Source: Oligoflexia bacterium (GTDB taxonomy: Bacteria > Bdellovibrionota > UBA1018). Taken from it: a stretch of DNA of 64,000 nt. Shown here piece after piece: positions 32,944-42,872 of the stretch; within the stretch, counting starts at the first letter, position 1; each line of letters starts with the position of its first letter. Location: contig JARLHE010000014.1 in NCBI GenBank assembly GCA_031292385.1, positions 1 through 64,000 of the forward strand, written 5' to 3'. The translations under genes were made by a program, and so were the position numbers. The notes below the pieces were generated by a model. The model searched no databases. It was not told where the DNA came from and saw nothing but the letters and a program-made list of their open reading frames with translations.

Positions 32944-33843
32944 TTACATTTGCGAGAGCCAGATGACGATTCTGGCTTGATGCGCGGGAAGCTCGCGCTT
33001 GGATTTGTTCATGTACCAGGTAAACGTTTCGCCTGCGGGGGAGTCGGCAAGCTCCGCCGGCGCCTTGGGCGCTATGGCCTGTAGCTGCTTTTTGAGGCTG
33101 GGTACGATGCTTTGAGGGACGAGCAGGTCGAATTGGATGCCGCCCGGGGCTTCGACGCCGCCGAGGCCCGGCGCATTCGTCGGAATGCGGAGATCGCGAA
33201 GCATTCGGACGATTTGCGGGCGGACTTCGTGAGGACTGTCGGTCTTGAGATTGAAGCGCCAAACTTCCGAGTTTCCGACGTGCAGGTTTGAGTCGTTGTC
33301 ATCCGAGTTTCCGGCCTCGTCTCCGCCGCTGTTGAAATCGTCGGACGGGGCTTCGGCGGCGGTGTCGGCCGAGGGGGCGGCGGCGCGGGTGAGGGGCACG
33401 GATGCGGATACGGTGTCGCTCGAGGGATCTTGCGTGCCGAAGTTCAGGGCTTGCGCGAATTCGCTTAAGTTACGGTCCATGCCTCGCTCATAGAGCGCGC
33501 GCAGCCGGGGGCCGGTTGAAATACCGAGCAGGATCATGAGAATGATTCCGGCGCCTTCGACCGAGGTTCGGATGTACCAGGGGACTTGCTCCCAGCGGGA
33601 GCGGCTGAAGGTCGCGAAATCGAGTCTGGGCAAGACCGCGGCGAGCGGGGACTTGCGGATCGGGATCGGAAGCGTCGACCGGGGCTGGGAGGCGATGGAG
33701 CTGATCAGCGCCCGGTAGTGCTTGTAGTGGTCAAGGCATTCGCGACACGAGTCCAGATGTTCGTCGGCCTCGGTTTTGGTCGCGCCCATGAGGGAACCGT
33801 CAAGATAATCGGAAGCGCGGTTTTGCCACTCAAAGCAGTTCAT
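32944..33843 (-). CDS. Anti-sigma factor, zinc-finger type, single TM
   Basis: N-terminal ADEHLDSCRECLDHY (HxxxCxxC), TM segment GAGIILMILLGIS, adjacent to a sigma factor. Confidence 0.75.
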   Translation of the reverse strand: MNCFEWQNRASDYLDGSLMGATKTEADEHLDSCRECLDHYKHYRALISSIASQPRSTLPIPIRKSPLAAVLPRLDFATFSRSRWEQVPWYIRTSVEGAGIILMILLGISTGPRLRALYERGMDRNLSEFAQALNFGTQDPSSDTVSASVPLTRAAAPSADTAAEAPSDDFNSGGDEAGNSDDNDSNLHVGNSEVWRFNLKTDSPHEVRPQIVRMLRDLRIPTNAPGLGGVEAPGGIQFDLLVPQSIVPSLKKQLQAIAPKAPAELADSPAGETFTWYMNKSKRELPAHQARIVIWLSQM

Positions 33844-34331
33844 TGCCAGATCCAGTCCTCGAGCGCGCGCAGCGCCTGCTGTCGTCGCACTTTGAGCGAA
33901 CCCTCCGGGGCGCCCATCGCGGCCGAGATTTCGACGTAGGGAACGCCGTATTTGTCCCGTAAGAGAAGCAGGAGCTGATCTTCGGGGTTGAGCCGGTGGA
34001 AATAGCTGTCGAACCGGCGAAGGCGAGTCGTCGCGCCTTGGGCCGAATCGAGCTCGATCTGCTCGGAGGGAGTGAGCCGGCGCCCGAGCCGCGACGAATC
34101 CTTGCGAAGGCGCTCACATGCGATGCGAAGAATCCAGGCGCGCTCGTGATCGCGGAACTCCTGGCTCGCGCGGGTCTTCGAAACGGTTTTGAGGATCGAG
34201 CGGAAGGCGAGCTGCGCGTTGATGGGATTCCAAAGCACGGACTCGCAGAGATCGAAAAGCAGGTCTCCGTAATTTTTTACGATATCGTCGACTACGGATT
34301 TGGACGACGATTTGGAAAACAGCCGGACCAC
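33840..34331 (-). CDS. RNA polymerase sigma factor, ECF-like
   Basis: Region 2-like RAWILRIACERLRKD; region 4-like LLLLRDKYGVPYVEISAAMGAPEGSLKVRRQQALRAL; GTG start sharing one base with the upstream HNH stop. Confidence 0.78.
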   Translation of the reverse strand: MVRLFSKSSSKSVVDDIVKNYGDLLFDLCESVLWNPINAQLAFRSILKTVSKTRASQEFRDHERAWILRIACERLRKDSSRLGRRLTPSEQIELDSAQGATTRLRRFDSYFHRLNPEDQLLLLLRDKYGVPYVEISAAMGAPEGSLKVRRQQALRALEDWIWQ

Positions 34332-34852
34332 TAGTTTTCGCCCAGGCGTAAATAGATCCGCCAGCGCTCCGGAGTTTGGGTGAGCCCGAGCTGGAAATTC
34401 GCGGTCGGAAGCCAATTCGGCTGTTTCGGCTTGCGATGCAGCTGCATCCCGGCTTGGGCGGGCGTTCTTCCGCCTTTGCGCTGGTTGCAAGGCTTGCAGG
34501 CGGTGACGATGTTTTCCCAGCTTTTCTTTCCGCCCTGAACGATCGGAATGACGTGATCGAGAGTCAGGTGGTTTCGGTGAAATTGCTGATTACAGTATTG
34601 GCAGACATGGTTGTCGCGCAGAAAAATATTGGCGCGCGAAAAGCGCACGATATGCCGCTTTTTGGTGAGCGGAACATAGGTGAGGAGACGCAGCACGGCC
34701 GGCACTTTCATCGTCAGGCGTACCGTGCGGATTTCCTTTTCGGATTCCTCGACCACTTCGACTTTTCCCTGGAACAGCAATTGGATGGCGCGTTGCCAGG
34801 TTACAACGTGAAGGGGTTCGAAAGAGGCGTTGAGCACCAAAGCATGGCTCAT
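34331..34852 (-). CDS. HNH endonuclease family protein
   Basis: CQYCNQQFHRNHLTLDHVIPIVQGGKKSWENIVTACKPCNQRKGGRTP. Confidence 0.88.
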   Translation of the reverse strand: MSHALVLNASFEPLHVVTWQRAIQLLFQGKVEVVEESEKEIRTVRLTMKVPAVLRLLTYVPLTKKRHIVRFSRANIFLRDNHVCQYCNQQFHRNHLTLDHVIPIVQGGKKSWENIVTACKPCNQRKGGRTPAQAGMQLHRKPKQPNWLPTANFQLGLTQTPERWRIYLRLGEN

Positions 34853-34908
34853 ACCTATATTATACCGGGGAGTTGCAAACAGATGCAACTAGTTGGTACA
34901 GCTGAGGA

Positions 34909-35475
34909 ATGGCGCGTGGCAAGATCATGGCAATTACGGCGGGGGCTGTTTTAGCGCTAGCTGGCCTCTCTTATAGCGTTTATTGGTTTTCGGGCGGGAT
35001 TCGGGGCGGTCAAAGCGGGACAGGCACCGGGATGGCGGCGGATCGAATCGCTCCGCAATTTAAGCTGAAAGATGCCTTAAATCAGGAGGTTTCGCTCTCG
35101 CAGTTTCGAGGGCAGTTGACCTTGGTTCATTTCTGGGCGAGCTGGTGCCCGCCTTGCCTGGCGGAGCTGCCGAAGGTTTTGGAGCTTGCGCGTCAGTTTC
35201 AAGGCCGACCGTTTAAAATCGTTTTGATTAGCCTGGATGAGAACTGGAAGGATGCCGCGAAAGCATTGCCGGCGGGCCCGCTTCCTTCCAATATCGTTTC
35301 GTTGATCGACCCGACCTCGAAGGTTGCCGAAGAATACGGCTCCTACCAGTTTCCTGAAAGCTATCTGCTCGATCCCAGTCAAAAGATTGTCACCAAGTGG
35401 GTAGGCGGCCAGGCTTGGGATAGCGAGCCGATCCATAAGCTTCTGGAACGCCTGATGGGCGCCGTGTCCGGTTAG
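34909..35475 (+). CDS. TlpA/ResA-like thiol-disulfide oxidoreductase
   Basis: LTLVHFWASWCPPCLAELPKV (CxxC) after an N-terminal TM segment. Confidence 0.88.
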   Translation: MARGKIMAITAGAVLALAGLSYSVYWFSGGIRGGQSGTGTGMAADRIAPQFKLKDALNQEVSLSQFRGQLTLVHFWASWCPPCLAELPKVLELARQFQGRPFKIVLISLDENWKDAAKALPAGPLPSNIVSLIDPTSKVAEEYGSYQFPESYLLDPSQKIVTKWVGGQAWDSEPIHKLLERLMGAVSG

Positions 35476-35581
35476 ACACTCCTAAGTGACTAAAAACTAG
35501 CGCTTTTCGTTCAAGTTTTAGGCAGCTCTGTCCGAAGAGTCTACATCACAGACGCAACGAACTGAGAAAGGCGCCCGCTTT

Positions 35582-37168
35582 ATGATCAATTGGGAAGAGC
35601 TAAAACATATTCACGTGATCAGAAAACTCGAGGAGATTCTCGGTCAATGGTTTAGCACGGACATTCTCTTTGTCGACGAGCGCGGACAGATTCGCAATCA
35701 CGATGCGCTGGAGCGCAAACATGAATACCGCAATCCGCTTTCGACGATGTTCTTTTCGCGCGAGCACGGACGCCAGCTCATGGCGCGCGCCGTGACCGAG
35801 GCGAACGAAAAACTTTATCATACGAAGGAGCCTCACGTCGTGGTGACGGGGCCCGCCGGCGTCGAAAGCGTCGTTGTTTCGAGGATTCAGGTGGAAAACG
35901 AGTTTTTGGGTACCGTTTTCGCCTACTGCTACGCGGACACCCCGGTGACCGAGGAAAAGCTGCGCGCCGGCCGCCAGGCGATGGAAGCGCTCGGCTTTGA
36001 CGGCGCGGTATTCGAGAAGGCCGCGAAGGATCTTCGCGCGCTCAACGAGGGCGAGAAGAAATACTACTACGAGCTGATCGATCTCGTGGCGCAAGAGATC
36101 GTCGCGTTCCATACCGAGATCACCAAGCGCGAAGAGCGCATCAGCGCGCTCAATAACCAGCTGGGCACGCGCTACAGCTACGATCAGATGATCGGCAAAT
36201 CGAAGCCGATGCAAGAGCTGTATGCGATGCTCGACAAGATCAAAAACTCGGAATCGACCGTTTTGATCCAAGGCGAGAACGGTACCGGTAAGGAACTGAT
36301 CGCCCGGGCGATTCACTTTAATTCGCCGCGCAAAGACGCGCAGTTCGTGACGGTGAACTGCTCGGCTTTCAACGAGAACTTGCTCGATAGCGAGCTCTTC
36401 GGTCACGTGAAGGGATCGTTCACCGGCGCCGTGAAAGACAAAAAAGGCCTCTTTGAATCGGCCGACAAGGGAACGCTTTTCCTCGACGAAATCGGCGATA
36501 TGTCGCCCACCATGCAGGTCAAGCTTTTGCGCGTGATCCAGCAGGGCGAGCTGACCCCGGTCGGCGGGACGGAAGTTCGCAAGGTCGACGTGCGGGTCGT
36601 GGCCGCCACGAACAAAGACCTGAAGGACATGATCGAGCAAGGCACGTTCCGCGAAGATCTTTACTATCGCATCAACGTGATCAATTTGGTTGTCCCGCCC
36701 CTGCGCGATCGCAAGGAAGACATCCCGGTGCTGGTCGAGCATTTCATGAACCGCGGCTGCAAGGAAAAGGGCGTCCCGATGAAGATGCTCGCCAAGCGCG
36801 CGATGGAGAAAATCTTCGATTATCCGTGGCCAGGCAATATCCGCGAGCTCGAAAACGAGATGGAACGCCTCATCGTCCTGTCGGGCGACGAAGTGCGCGT
36901 GGCCGCCGACCTGCTTTCGCAGCGAATCCGTGATTTCGGCGAAGGCGGTAAGGTCCAGGGCGTCCGCGTAGCGGGCAAGCTGAAAGACGCGCTCGAAGAG
37001 CTTGAGAAGACCATGATTCGCGAAGGCTTGCGCCGCACGAATTGGAACAAAAGCCGGCTTGCCAAAGAGCTCGGTATTTCACGCGCCGGCCTGATCATGA
37101 AGGTCGAGAAATACGGTCTCGACAAGCGCCGTCTGCCTCGTCAGCCGGGAACGGGCGAGGCGGCTTAA
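35582..37168 (+). CDS. Sigma-54-dependent transcriptional activator
   Basis: GENGTGKELIARAIHFNS, GSFTGAVKDKKGLFESADKGTLFLDEIGD, C-terminal Fis-type HTH. Confidence 0.92.
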   Translation: MINWEELKHIHVIRKLEEILGQWFSTDILFVDERGQIRNHDALERKHEYRNPLSTMFFSREHGRQLMARAVTEANEKLYHTKEPHVVVTGPAGVESVVVSRIQVENEFLGTVFAYCYADTPVTEEKLRAGRQAMEALGFDGAVFEKAAKDLRALNEGEKKYYYELIDLVAQEIVAFHTEITKREERISALNNQLGTRYSYDQMIGKSKPMQELYAMLDKIKNSESTVLIQGENGTGKELIARAIHFNSPRKDAQFVTVNCSAFNENLLDSELFGHVKGSFTGAVKDKKGLFESADKGTLFLDEIGDMSPTMQVKLLRVIQQGELTPVGGTEVRKVDVRVVAATNKDLKDMIEQGTFREDLYYRINVINLVVPPLRDRKEDIPVLVEHFMNRGCKEKGVPMKMLAKRAMEKIFDYPWPGNIRELENEMERLIVLSGDEVRVAADLLSQRIRDFGEGGKVQGVRVAGKLKDALEELEKTMIREGLRRTNWNKSRLAKELGISRAGLIMKVEKYGLDKRRLPRQPGTGEAA

Positions 37169-37177
37169 AGTACCGCT

Positions 37178-38098
37178 TTATTCGAAGTCCTTGAGGGCCT
37201 TCTTCAGCTTTTTGATCAGGCGCTTATTGAACTTCTTCAGCCAGTTTCCGCGTCGAACGGGGAGCTCCGATTCCTTCGCCTGCTTGAGCATGTCTTCGGC
37301 CGAGACCCGGTAGAGAGTCGATAGGATTTTCCCATAGTACGGCTTGTTTTCAGGCTTCGAAAGGTACTGATTCCAGATAAAGCTCCGCACCGGATTGAGC
37401 GTGTGGTGGGGGTCGGTCTTTTCCGGGGTGGAGAGAAGCTCCGTCGCGGTGGAGGCGCGTCTTTTCGCGAATTCCTTCACCGAAAGATTCACCGTGAAGT
37501 CGCGCCCGAAATTGCCTTCCATCGGCTTCAGCGCTTTTGCCATGGCCTTCGGGTCGTCCGCTTCGATGACGGCCAGCGTGTCCGCTAGGAGCTCTTCATA
37601 GTCCGTGGAACGGTAGAGCCCCGGAGGCGCCGCTGGCCGGGGGCCGGTCATTCGTTCTTTCTCGGTCAGAGCGTTCCACTGTTTCCATGCGGGCGCATAG
37701 CGCTCCATGTTTCGCTTGAAGAGGGCATGGCCATACTCGTGCGAGAGAGTGGCTTCCAAATCCTGTTCGTCTTTCGGAGGCCACGCCAAAAAGATTTGAA
37801 ACGAGCTGATTGAATCCGCGCGCGCGTCATGTGGCCTGACCAACGTGATCTTGATTTGCCGGGCCGGCTCCAGGTCTCCGATGAGCGTGCGGTTGATTCG
37901 ATCGATGATTTCTTTCATCCGCTCGGCGGACGCGCCTTTGGCCCACCCGGGAAAGGGGTCGATGACGACGCGGGTGGCGCCGGAGAGATCGCCAAGCTCG
38001 GAGAGAACACAGCTTGTCTCCACGGCGTAGGCACCCGGGGCTGCCGCGAGCAGGAGGGCGATCAAAGCGCTCGTGCCGAGAAATCGCCCGGAGTTCAT
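37178..38098 (-). CDS. Hypothetical secreted zincin-like metalloprotease
   Basis: Signal peptide; LSHEYGHALFKR (HExxH) and downstream DYEELLADTLAVIEAD. Confidence 0.6.
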   Translation of the reverse strand: MNSGRFLGTSALIALLLAAAPGAYAVETSCVLSELGDLSGATRVVIDPFPGWAKGASAERMKEIIDRINRTLIGDLEPARQIKITLVRPHDARADSISSFQIFLAWPPKDEQDLEATLSHEYGHALFKRNMERYAPAWKQWNALTEKERMTGPRPAAPPGLYRSTDYEELLADTLAVIEADDPKAMAKALKPMEGNFGRDFTVNLSVKEFAKRRASTATELLSTPEKTDPHHTLNPVRSFIWNQYLSKPENKPYYGKILSTLYRVSAEDMLKQAKESELPVRRGNWLKKFNKRLIKKLKKALKDFE

Positions 38099-38101
38099 GA
38101 A

Positions 38102-38779
38102 TCAGTTTCTCATGAAGCCGAACGGATAACGGAAGCCGTCATACTCGTTGGACTTGTGGCCGCCGCCTGAATTATCGCCGTAATAGCCGAAGTGAAAGCG
38201 CATGAGCACGCCTGCCGACATGGCGGGTGAGGGGCCGTTGCCGTCCGGGTTTTTTACGAACTGGGCGTTGCCGAAGGCACCCAGCGAGAATTCCGGGGTG
38301 ATGGGCCAGAGGAGTCCCGCTTCCGCCAGCACGCTGCTGGATCCGACCGCTCGGGCCGCGCTCGCGGAAGTGCCGGATCCCTGGCTTTGCCAGACCCACG
38401 GAGTATAACCGCCCGTGAAGTACAGGCGGGTGATTTGAAGTCTCAATGCGGGGTAGACAGTGAGCAGGCTCAGGGAATTGCCCGTCGTGCTGCCGTTCGC
38501 GGACGCGTAATCCTGGACTAAACCCAGCTGCAGCTCGATGGGGCCGCCGCTCGAAAAATTGACGAAAAGCGATGAGTTGAGGTTGTAGCCCATCGACGTC
38601 GAGGAATCGCCCGGGCCGAAAGCGTCGAGGCTCTGCATTTTCGCGACGCCGCCGCCTGCGTCGACATAAAACGAGCCCGCGTGAGCAAGCTTCATACTTG
38701 CTCCCAAACTTGCTAAAGAACTTGCGACCGTCGCCGCCGCGTAAAAAATGATTCTTAACTCACCGAGCCGGATACGCAC
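38102..38779 (-). CDS. Hypothetical outer-membrane beta-barrel-like protein
   Basis: Signal-like N-terminus and beta-rich alternation; start uncertain. Confidence 0.55.
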   Translation of the reverse strand: MRIRLGELRIIFYAAATVASSLASLGASMKLAHAGSFYVDAGGGVAKMQSLDAFGPGDSSTSMGYNLNSSLFVNFSSGGPIELQLGLVQDYASANGSTTGNSLSLLTVYPALRLQITRLYFTGGYTPWVWQSQGSGTSASAARAVGSSSVLAEAGLLWPITPEFSLGAFGNAQFVKNPDGNGPSPAMSAGVLMRFHFGYYGDNSGGGHKSNEYDGFRYPFGFMRN

Positions 38780-38843
38780 TTCTTTAGAGTATCGCTTTGG
38801 ATGCAGGGGCGCAAATTCACGCGCCACCGCTCTTTTTTGCGCG

Positions 38844-40616
38844 ATGGCTCCTGCCATTTCATTGACGACTGTTATGGCGGGCTTGTTTTATTGCGCGTTC
38901 GCGGTCGCTCGTGAAAGTGAGCCGCCGCGCACGGTGCTTTGCCCTGGGCTGATCGTCGTGGGGGCCGTCGATCCAGGCATGAGCGATGTGGAAAAACGCT
39001 TGGTATGCGGAGATTCGAAAAGCAATTCCTGGCGTGAGATCCCGAAAAACCAGGCGCGATTCAATCTTTCCGCGTTTTTACAGGATCGCGCCCTCTATCA
39101 TGTTCGCTTTCGGACGCAAAAAGAGCGATTGATCGTTGAAGCGGGTGACCCGACTTACGTCACTTCACTCACTTCCGAAGGCGCGCCGCCCGAGCTCGAG
39201 CTTTATCGGCAGCGGAAGGTGGTGGGGCAGAAGCTGACGCCGGCGCTGCTCGACACGGTCGAGCAGTGGACGAAAAAGCGGCTGGGTACCTTGGGCTATG
39301 CGTGTCCTCGCGTGAAGAGCCGCGCCGATCCCGATACGGGCGAGATTCATCTCGTGATCGAATCGGGACCGCAGCAGATCCTGATGGAAATCTTCGCGGA
39401 CGAGACTCCCGGAATCAATCCCGGCGTGCTTCGCCGTTACGATGCGTTTCGCTTGGGTCGGCTTTACAACGGCGACAACCTGGTCACGACTTCGAACCGC
39501 GTAGTCAGCCAGGGGCTCTTTGACAGCTCGTTTTTCCTGCCCAGTTGCCGGGGGAATTCCGTGAGCGCCAGCCAGCAGATCGTGGCATCGCCTCCGAGAT
39601 TGCTTTCTCTCGGAGCGGGCTTGAACACCGAAGAACTCCTGGTGGGTCGGGCGCGCTGGACGGAATCGCGAATCGGCCAGAATGCCTCCGATCTGAGCGT
39701 GCAGCTTTACGGAAGCTTCCGCTCACAACAGATCTCAAGCTACCTCGATGCGTATGTGTTCGCTCCCGGCTCCCGGCAAGCGCTCCGCCCTTACGTCTCG
39801 ATCGATCATGAAAACTGGGATGCGTACGAAACCGGAACTTTCTCGACGCAGCTCGGGCATGAAACGTCCTGGGATAACGAGGATCTCGGTTTCAAGGTCA
39901 TTACCGGTCCCCAGCTCGATGTGATCCGGACCTATCGCGGCGTCGGGCCCGTGTCCTCGCATTTCCTGTCGATGCTTTCGAGTTGGACGATCATGAGCCA
40001 CGGTTTCGAGTTTTACGGCGATAGGGGCGCACCGCGGACGGGATATTCGGCGACGGCGAAGATCGCGCTGGCGAACCGCAGCGCTTACTCGAGCGTTTCG
40101 GTGCAAAGACTCTCGCTGCGTTGGGAGAATCTTTTGAATTACCGGAATTATGACCCGCCGCTTTTGGTTTTCGGCCTCCGCGCCGGGTATGACACGACGA
40201 TCACCGGCGAACGTCCTAATTTCTCGAATATCTACGGCGTCCAGTTGCCGCCGACCTATTTGCATTTTCTTGGCGGGTCGCAGGATCTGCGCGGTTTCGG
40301 TGTTCAGGAACTCCCGATCCAGCCGCCTGGCACGACGGCTCAAAATCAGATTGGCAGCTTGTCCGACGCGTTCGTGAGCATGGAGGCGCGGCTTGTCGAG
40401 GTTCTGCCGCTCGGCCTGGAGCCTTTTTTGCTCGCGGATGTTGGGGTACTAGGGAGTTCGCCATGGAACGTCGCCGCTCCCGTTTATTGGGATCCCGGCT
40501 TCGGCTTGAGGCTCCAGAGCCCGATCGGGGTTTTCCGGACGACGCTTGCGCACGGCTTTATCGGGGCGACTCCCGATCACTTGCAGTTTTTCTTCAGTTT
40601 CGGCCAGGAATTTTAA
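38844..40616 (+). CDS. Omp85-family (TamA/BamA-like) outer membrane protein
   Basis: POTRA-like N-terminal half, FLGGSQDLRGFGVQ barrel motif, C-terminal ...FFSFGQEF; start could be 38748. Confidence 0.75.
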   Translation: MAPAISLTTVMAGLFYCAFAVARESEPPRTVLCPGLIVVGAVDPGMSDVEKRLVCGDSKSNSWREIPKNQARFNLSAFLQDRALYHVRFRTQKERLIVEAGDPTYVTSLTSEGAPPELELYRQRKVVGQKLTPALLDTVEQWTKKRLGTLGYACPRVKSRADPDTGEIHLVIESGPQQILMEIFADETPGINPGVLRRYDAFRLGRLYNGDNLVTTSNRVVSQGLFDSSFFLPSCRGNSVSASQQIVASPPRLLSLGAGLNTEELLVGRARWTESRIGQNASDLSVQLYGSFRSQQISSYLDAYVFAPGSRQALRPYVSIDHENWDAYETGTFSTQLGHETSWDNEDLGFKVITGPQLDVIRTYRGVGPVSSHFLSMLSSWTIMSHGFEFYGDRGAPRTGYSATAKIALANRSAYSSVSVQRLSLRWENLLNYRNYDPPLLVFGLRAGYDTTITGERPNFSNIYGVQLPPTYLHFLGGSQDLRGFGVQELPIQPPGTTAQNQIGSLSDAFVSMEARLVEVLPLGLEPFLLADVGVLGSSPWNVAAPVYWDPGFGLRLQSPIGVFRTTLAHGFIGATPDHLQFFFSFGQEF

Positions 40617-40634
40617 GAAGCTCGATAGGGGGCC

Positions 40635-42854
40635 TTGGTGAAGCTCTTTTTCAAATGTTTGGGCTGGGTCGGGGTTTCGTCGGTCGGGCTTGCGGTCGGC
40701 GGAGCGCTGCTGGTCCTCCAGTTTCCCCAATTGCTGGTGAATGATCGGAGTTTTTCGTTAGCGATCAAAAAATTCGTGCCCTCCTCTTATCCGATCACCT
40801 GGTCGCGCGAGCGGATCGACGTGCGCTCGATGAGTTTCCTGAAAAAGGAATTTTCCTTCCGCTTCGACCGGTTCTGCGTCCTTGATCAGGCCGACCAGGC
40901 GTTCAGCGCGTGCTTTGATCGCGTGAGCCTGCGCTTCGTTGTCGATTTTTCGCGTTTGATCCCGCGCCTCAGCGTGATCGGTCCGATCGAAATCACGGGC
41001 GGGGACATTGCACTCAATCTGGATCGATTGCCTTCCCGGCCTTCCGCCGGTCCTGGGAAGGCTTTCGAGATGCCACGCCTCGCGAAAACGGTTTTGGCGG
41101 GCGCGCGCATTGAGGAGATTCTTTTGGATCTTCCAAGATTGCGGGTTCAGGCCGGCGGAAAAACCGCGGAGGGCGGGTTGCGCATTGAAAAGCAGCCGCT
41201 CAAGCCATGGGGGCTCGACGGGTCCGCATCCGCTCAGTTCGAGGAGGGCGCCAGGGCGGATCTCACGGCGCACTTCATCCAAGAGGGCTCGCGAGCGAGT
41301 TTTCAGCTCGATGCGAATTATCGGCAGGGTGCTAAGAAAATCGCGGCTCATGCAAACGGCTCGGTCGGCCGCGCCGGCTTGCAGGCGCGATTTTCGGGCT
41401 GGGCGAGCAAGCTGGATCCACAGCTGACTCGGGTCGATGTGAACGATTGTGCTTTGAGCGTAAAGCCAGTCGAAAACGGCGCGGACTACCGGCTACACTG
41501 CCCGATGCGCGCGTCGCTCCCGCTTCCGCCTCCGAGCCTCAAGGTTTTCGGGATTCCGAGGCAGCTGGGGCTAGTCGTCAGCGGTGAAATTCATTCGCCG
41601 AGTTTGCTTCCTTCCATGGATCGACCTTTGGACGGGAATCTGCTCGTTTCGATCGATCCGATCATCTCCTCGTTATTTACCGGCGGGGGACATCTCGGTT
41701 TGCGGCTGAACGGGAAGCCGGCCGAATTTTCAAAAGGCAAAGGGGCGGAGGCCGAAACCGATCTGTTCCTTAAAATTCCGCGATTCGAGAGAATCGTCAC
41801 CCGTCTTCGTGGCACTTCTTGGGATATTCCGGCTCCGCTGCGCGTATTGAAGGGCTCGTTCGAAGTTCAAGCCAAAGGCAAGACCGATCTCCGGCAGGGC
41901 GTTTTTCCTGCCCGGCTCGATACGAAGCTTTCTTCCCGGAGCCAGGCGCTCAAGATCGATGCCTCGAGCGTTTTCGAGTTTCATCGGGCGGGGGGATTTA
42001 ATTCGGGCTTGGATGCGGAAATCACGCTTTCCGATGTCCAAGTGGAGCTTCCGCGATTGGATCTGGCCGTGCCGCCGCGCTTGATGCCCGATGAGCGCAT
42101 TCAGGCGCATCATCCGGTTGAAGCCAAAAAGGCCGAGCCCTCCTCGTTTGTTTATCAAGTCAAAATCAAAACGCAGGAGGGGCATCCTTTGCGCGTGGTT
42201 TCGAATCTCGCGAAAGCTCCGGTTCCCATTGATCTCGATTTAACTCTCGACCGAACGGGAAATCTTTCGGGCCCGATTCGAATCGAACGGTTTCCCGTCG
42301 TGCTCTTCCGGCAAAAGGCGACGATCGACCATTTCGTGCTGACGCTAAAGGAACCGCGCGATGCGAGCGACGTCGACGGTCTGATCAAAATTCCTCATGG
42401 CGATTATACGATCCTCATCGACGTGGTCGGCACGATTTCGGAGCCGCGCGTCCGCGTCGAGAGCGAGCCGCCGGTGCCGACCAACCAGCTGGTTTCGGTA
42501 CTGCTGTACGGAGACCAGCAAGAGAATCTGGATTCGAACCAGAGAGCTTCGGTCGGCAATACGGAAGCGGCCTTTTCTCAGGGGGCCATGGGGCTTGCGT
42601 CACTCTATCTTTTTGCGTCGACCCCGGTTCAGAGTTTGCTCTACGATCCGACGACCAGGAGCGTCACGGCTAGAATCAGCCTAGGGGGTGGAACGACCCT
42701 GAATTTGAGCGGAAACGGCAGCCAATTTCAGAGCGTTGGCCTGCGAAAGCGACTTGGTCCCTCCTGGGCGGTCACGACATCCGTCGATCAAAGCAAAGAG
42801 AACCCGGGAGCCCAGATTGTTACCGCCTTTTTGGAGTGGATTCACCGGTATTGA
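40635..42854 (+). CDS. TamB-like translocation/assembly protein (DUF490)
   Basis: N-terminal TM anchor, repetitive beta-rich body, C-terminal GLRKRLGPSWAVTTSVDQSKENPGAQIVTAFLEW; follows TamA-like gene. Confidence 0.72.
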   Translation: MVKLFFKCLGWVGVSSVGLAVGGALLVLQFPQLLVNDRSFSLAIKKFVPSSYPITWSRERIDVRSMSFLKKEFSFRFDRFCVLDQADQAFSACFDRVSLRFVVDFSRLIPRLSVIGPIEITGGDIALNLDRLPSRPSAGPGKAFEMPRLAKTVLAGARIEEILLDLPRLRVQAGGKTAEGGLRIEKQPLKPWGLDGSASAQFEEGARADLTAHFIQEGSRASFQLDANYRQGAKKIAAHANGSVGRAGLQARFSGWASKLDPQLTRVDVNDCALSVKPVENGADYRLHCPMRASLPLPPPSLKVFGIPRQLGLVVSGEIHSPSLLPSMDRPLDGNLLVSIDPIISSLFTGGGHLGLRLNGKPAEFSKGKGAEAETDLFLKIPRFERIVTRLRGTSWDIPAPLRVLKGSFEVQAKGKTDLRQGVFPARLDTKLSSRSQALKIDASSVFEFHRAGGFNSGLDAEITLSDVQVELPRLDLAVPPRLMPDERIQAHHPVEAKKAEPSSFVYQVKIKTQEGHPLRVVSNLAKAPVPIDLDLTLDRTGNLSGPIRIERFPVVLFRQKATIDHFVLTLKEPRDASDVDGLIKIPHGDYTILIDVVGTISEPRVRVESEPPVPTNQLVSVLLYGDQQENLDSNQRASVGNTEAAFSQGAMGLASLYLFASTPVQSLLYDPTTRSVTARISLGGGTTLNLSGNGSQFQSVGLRKRLGPSWAVTTSVDQSKENPGAQIVTAFLEWIHRY

Positions 42855-42872
42855 CCATGTAAACAGGGGATT

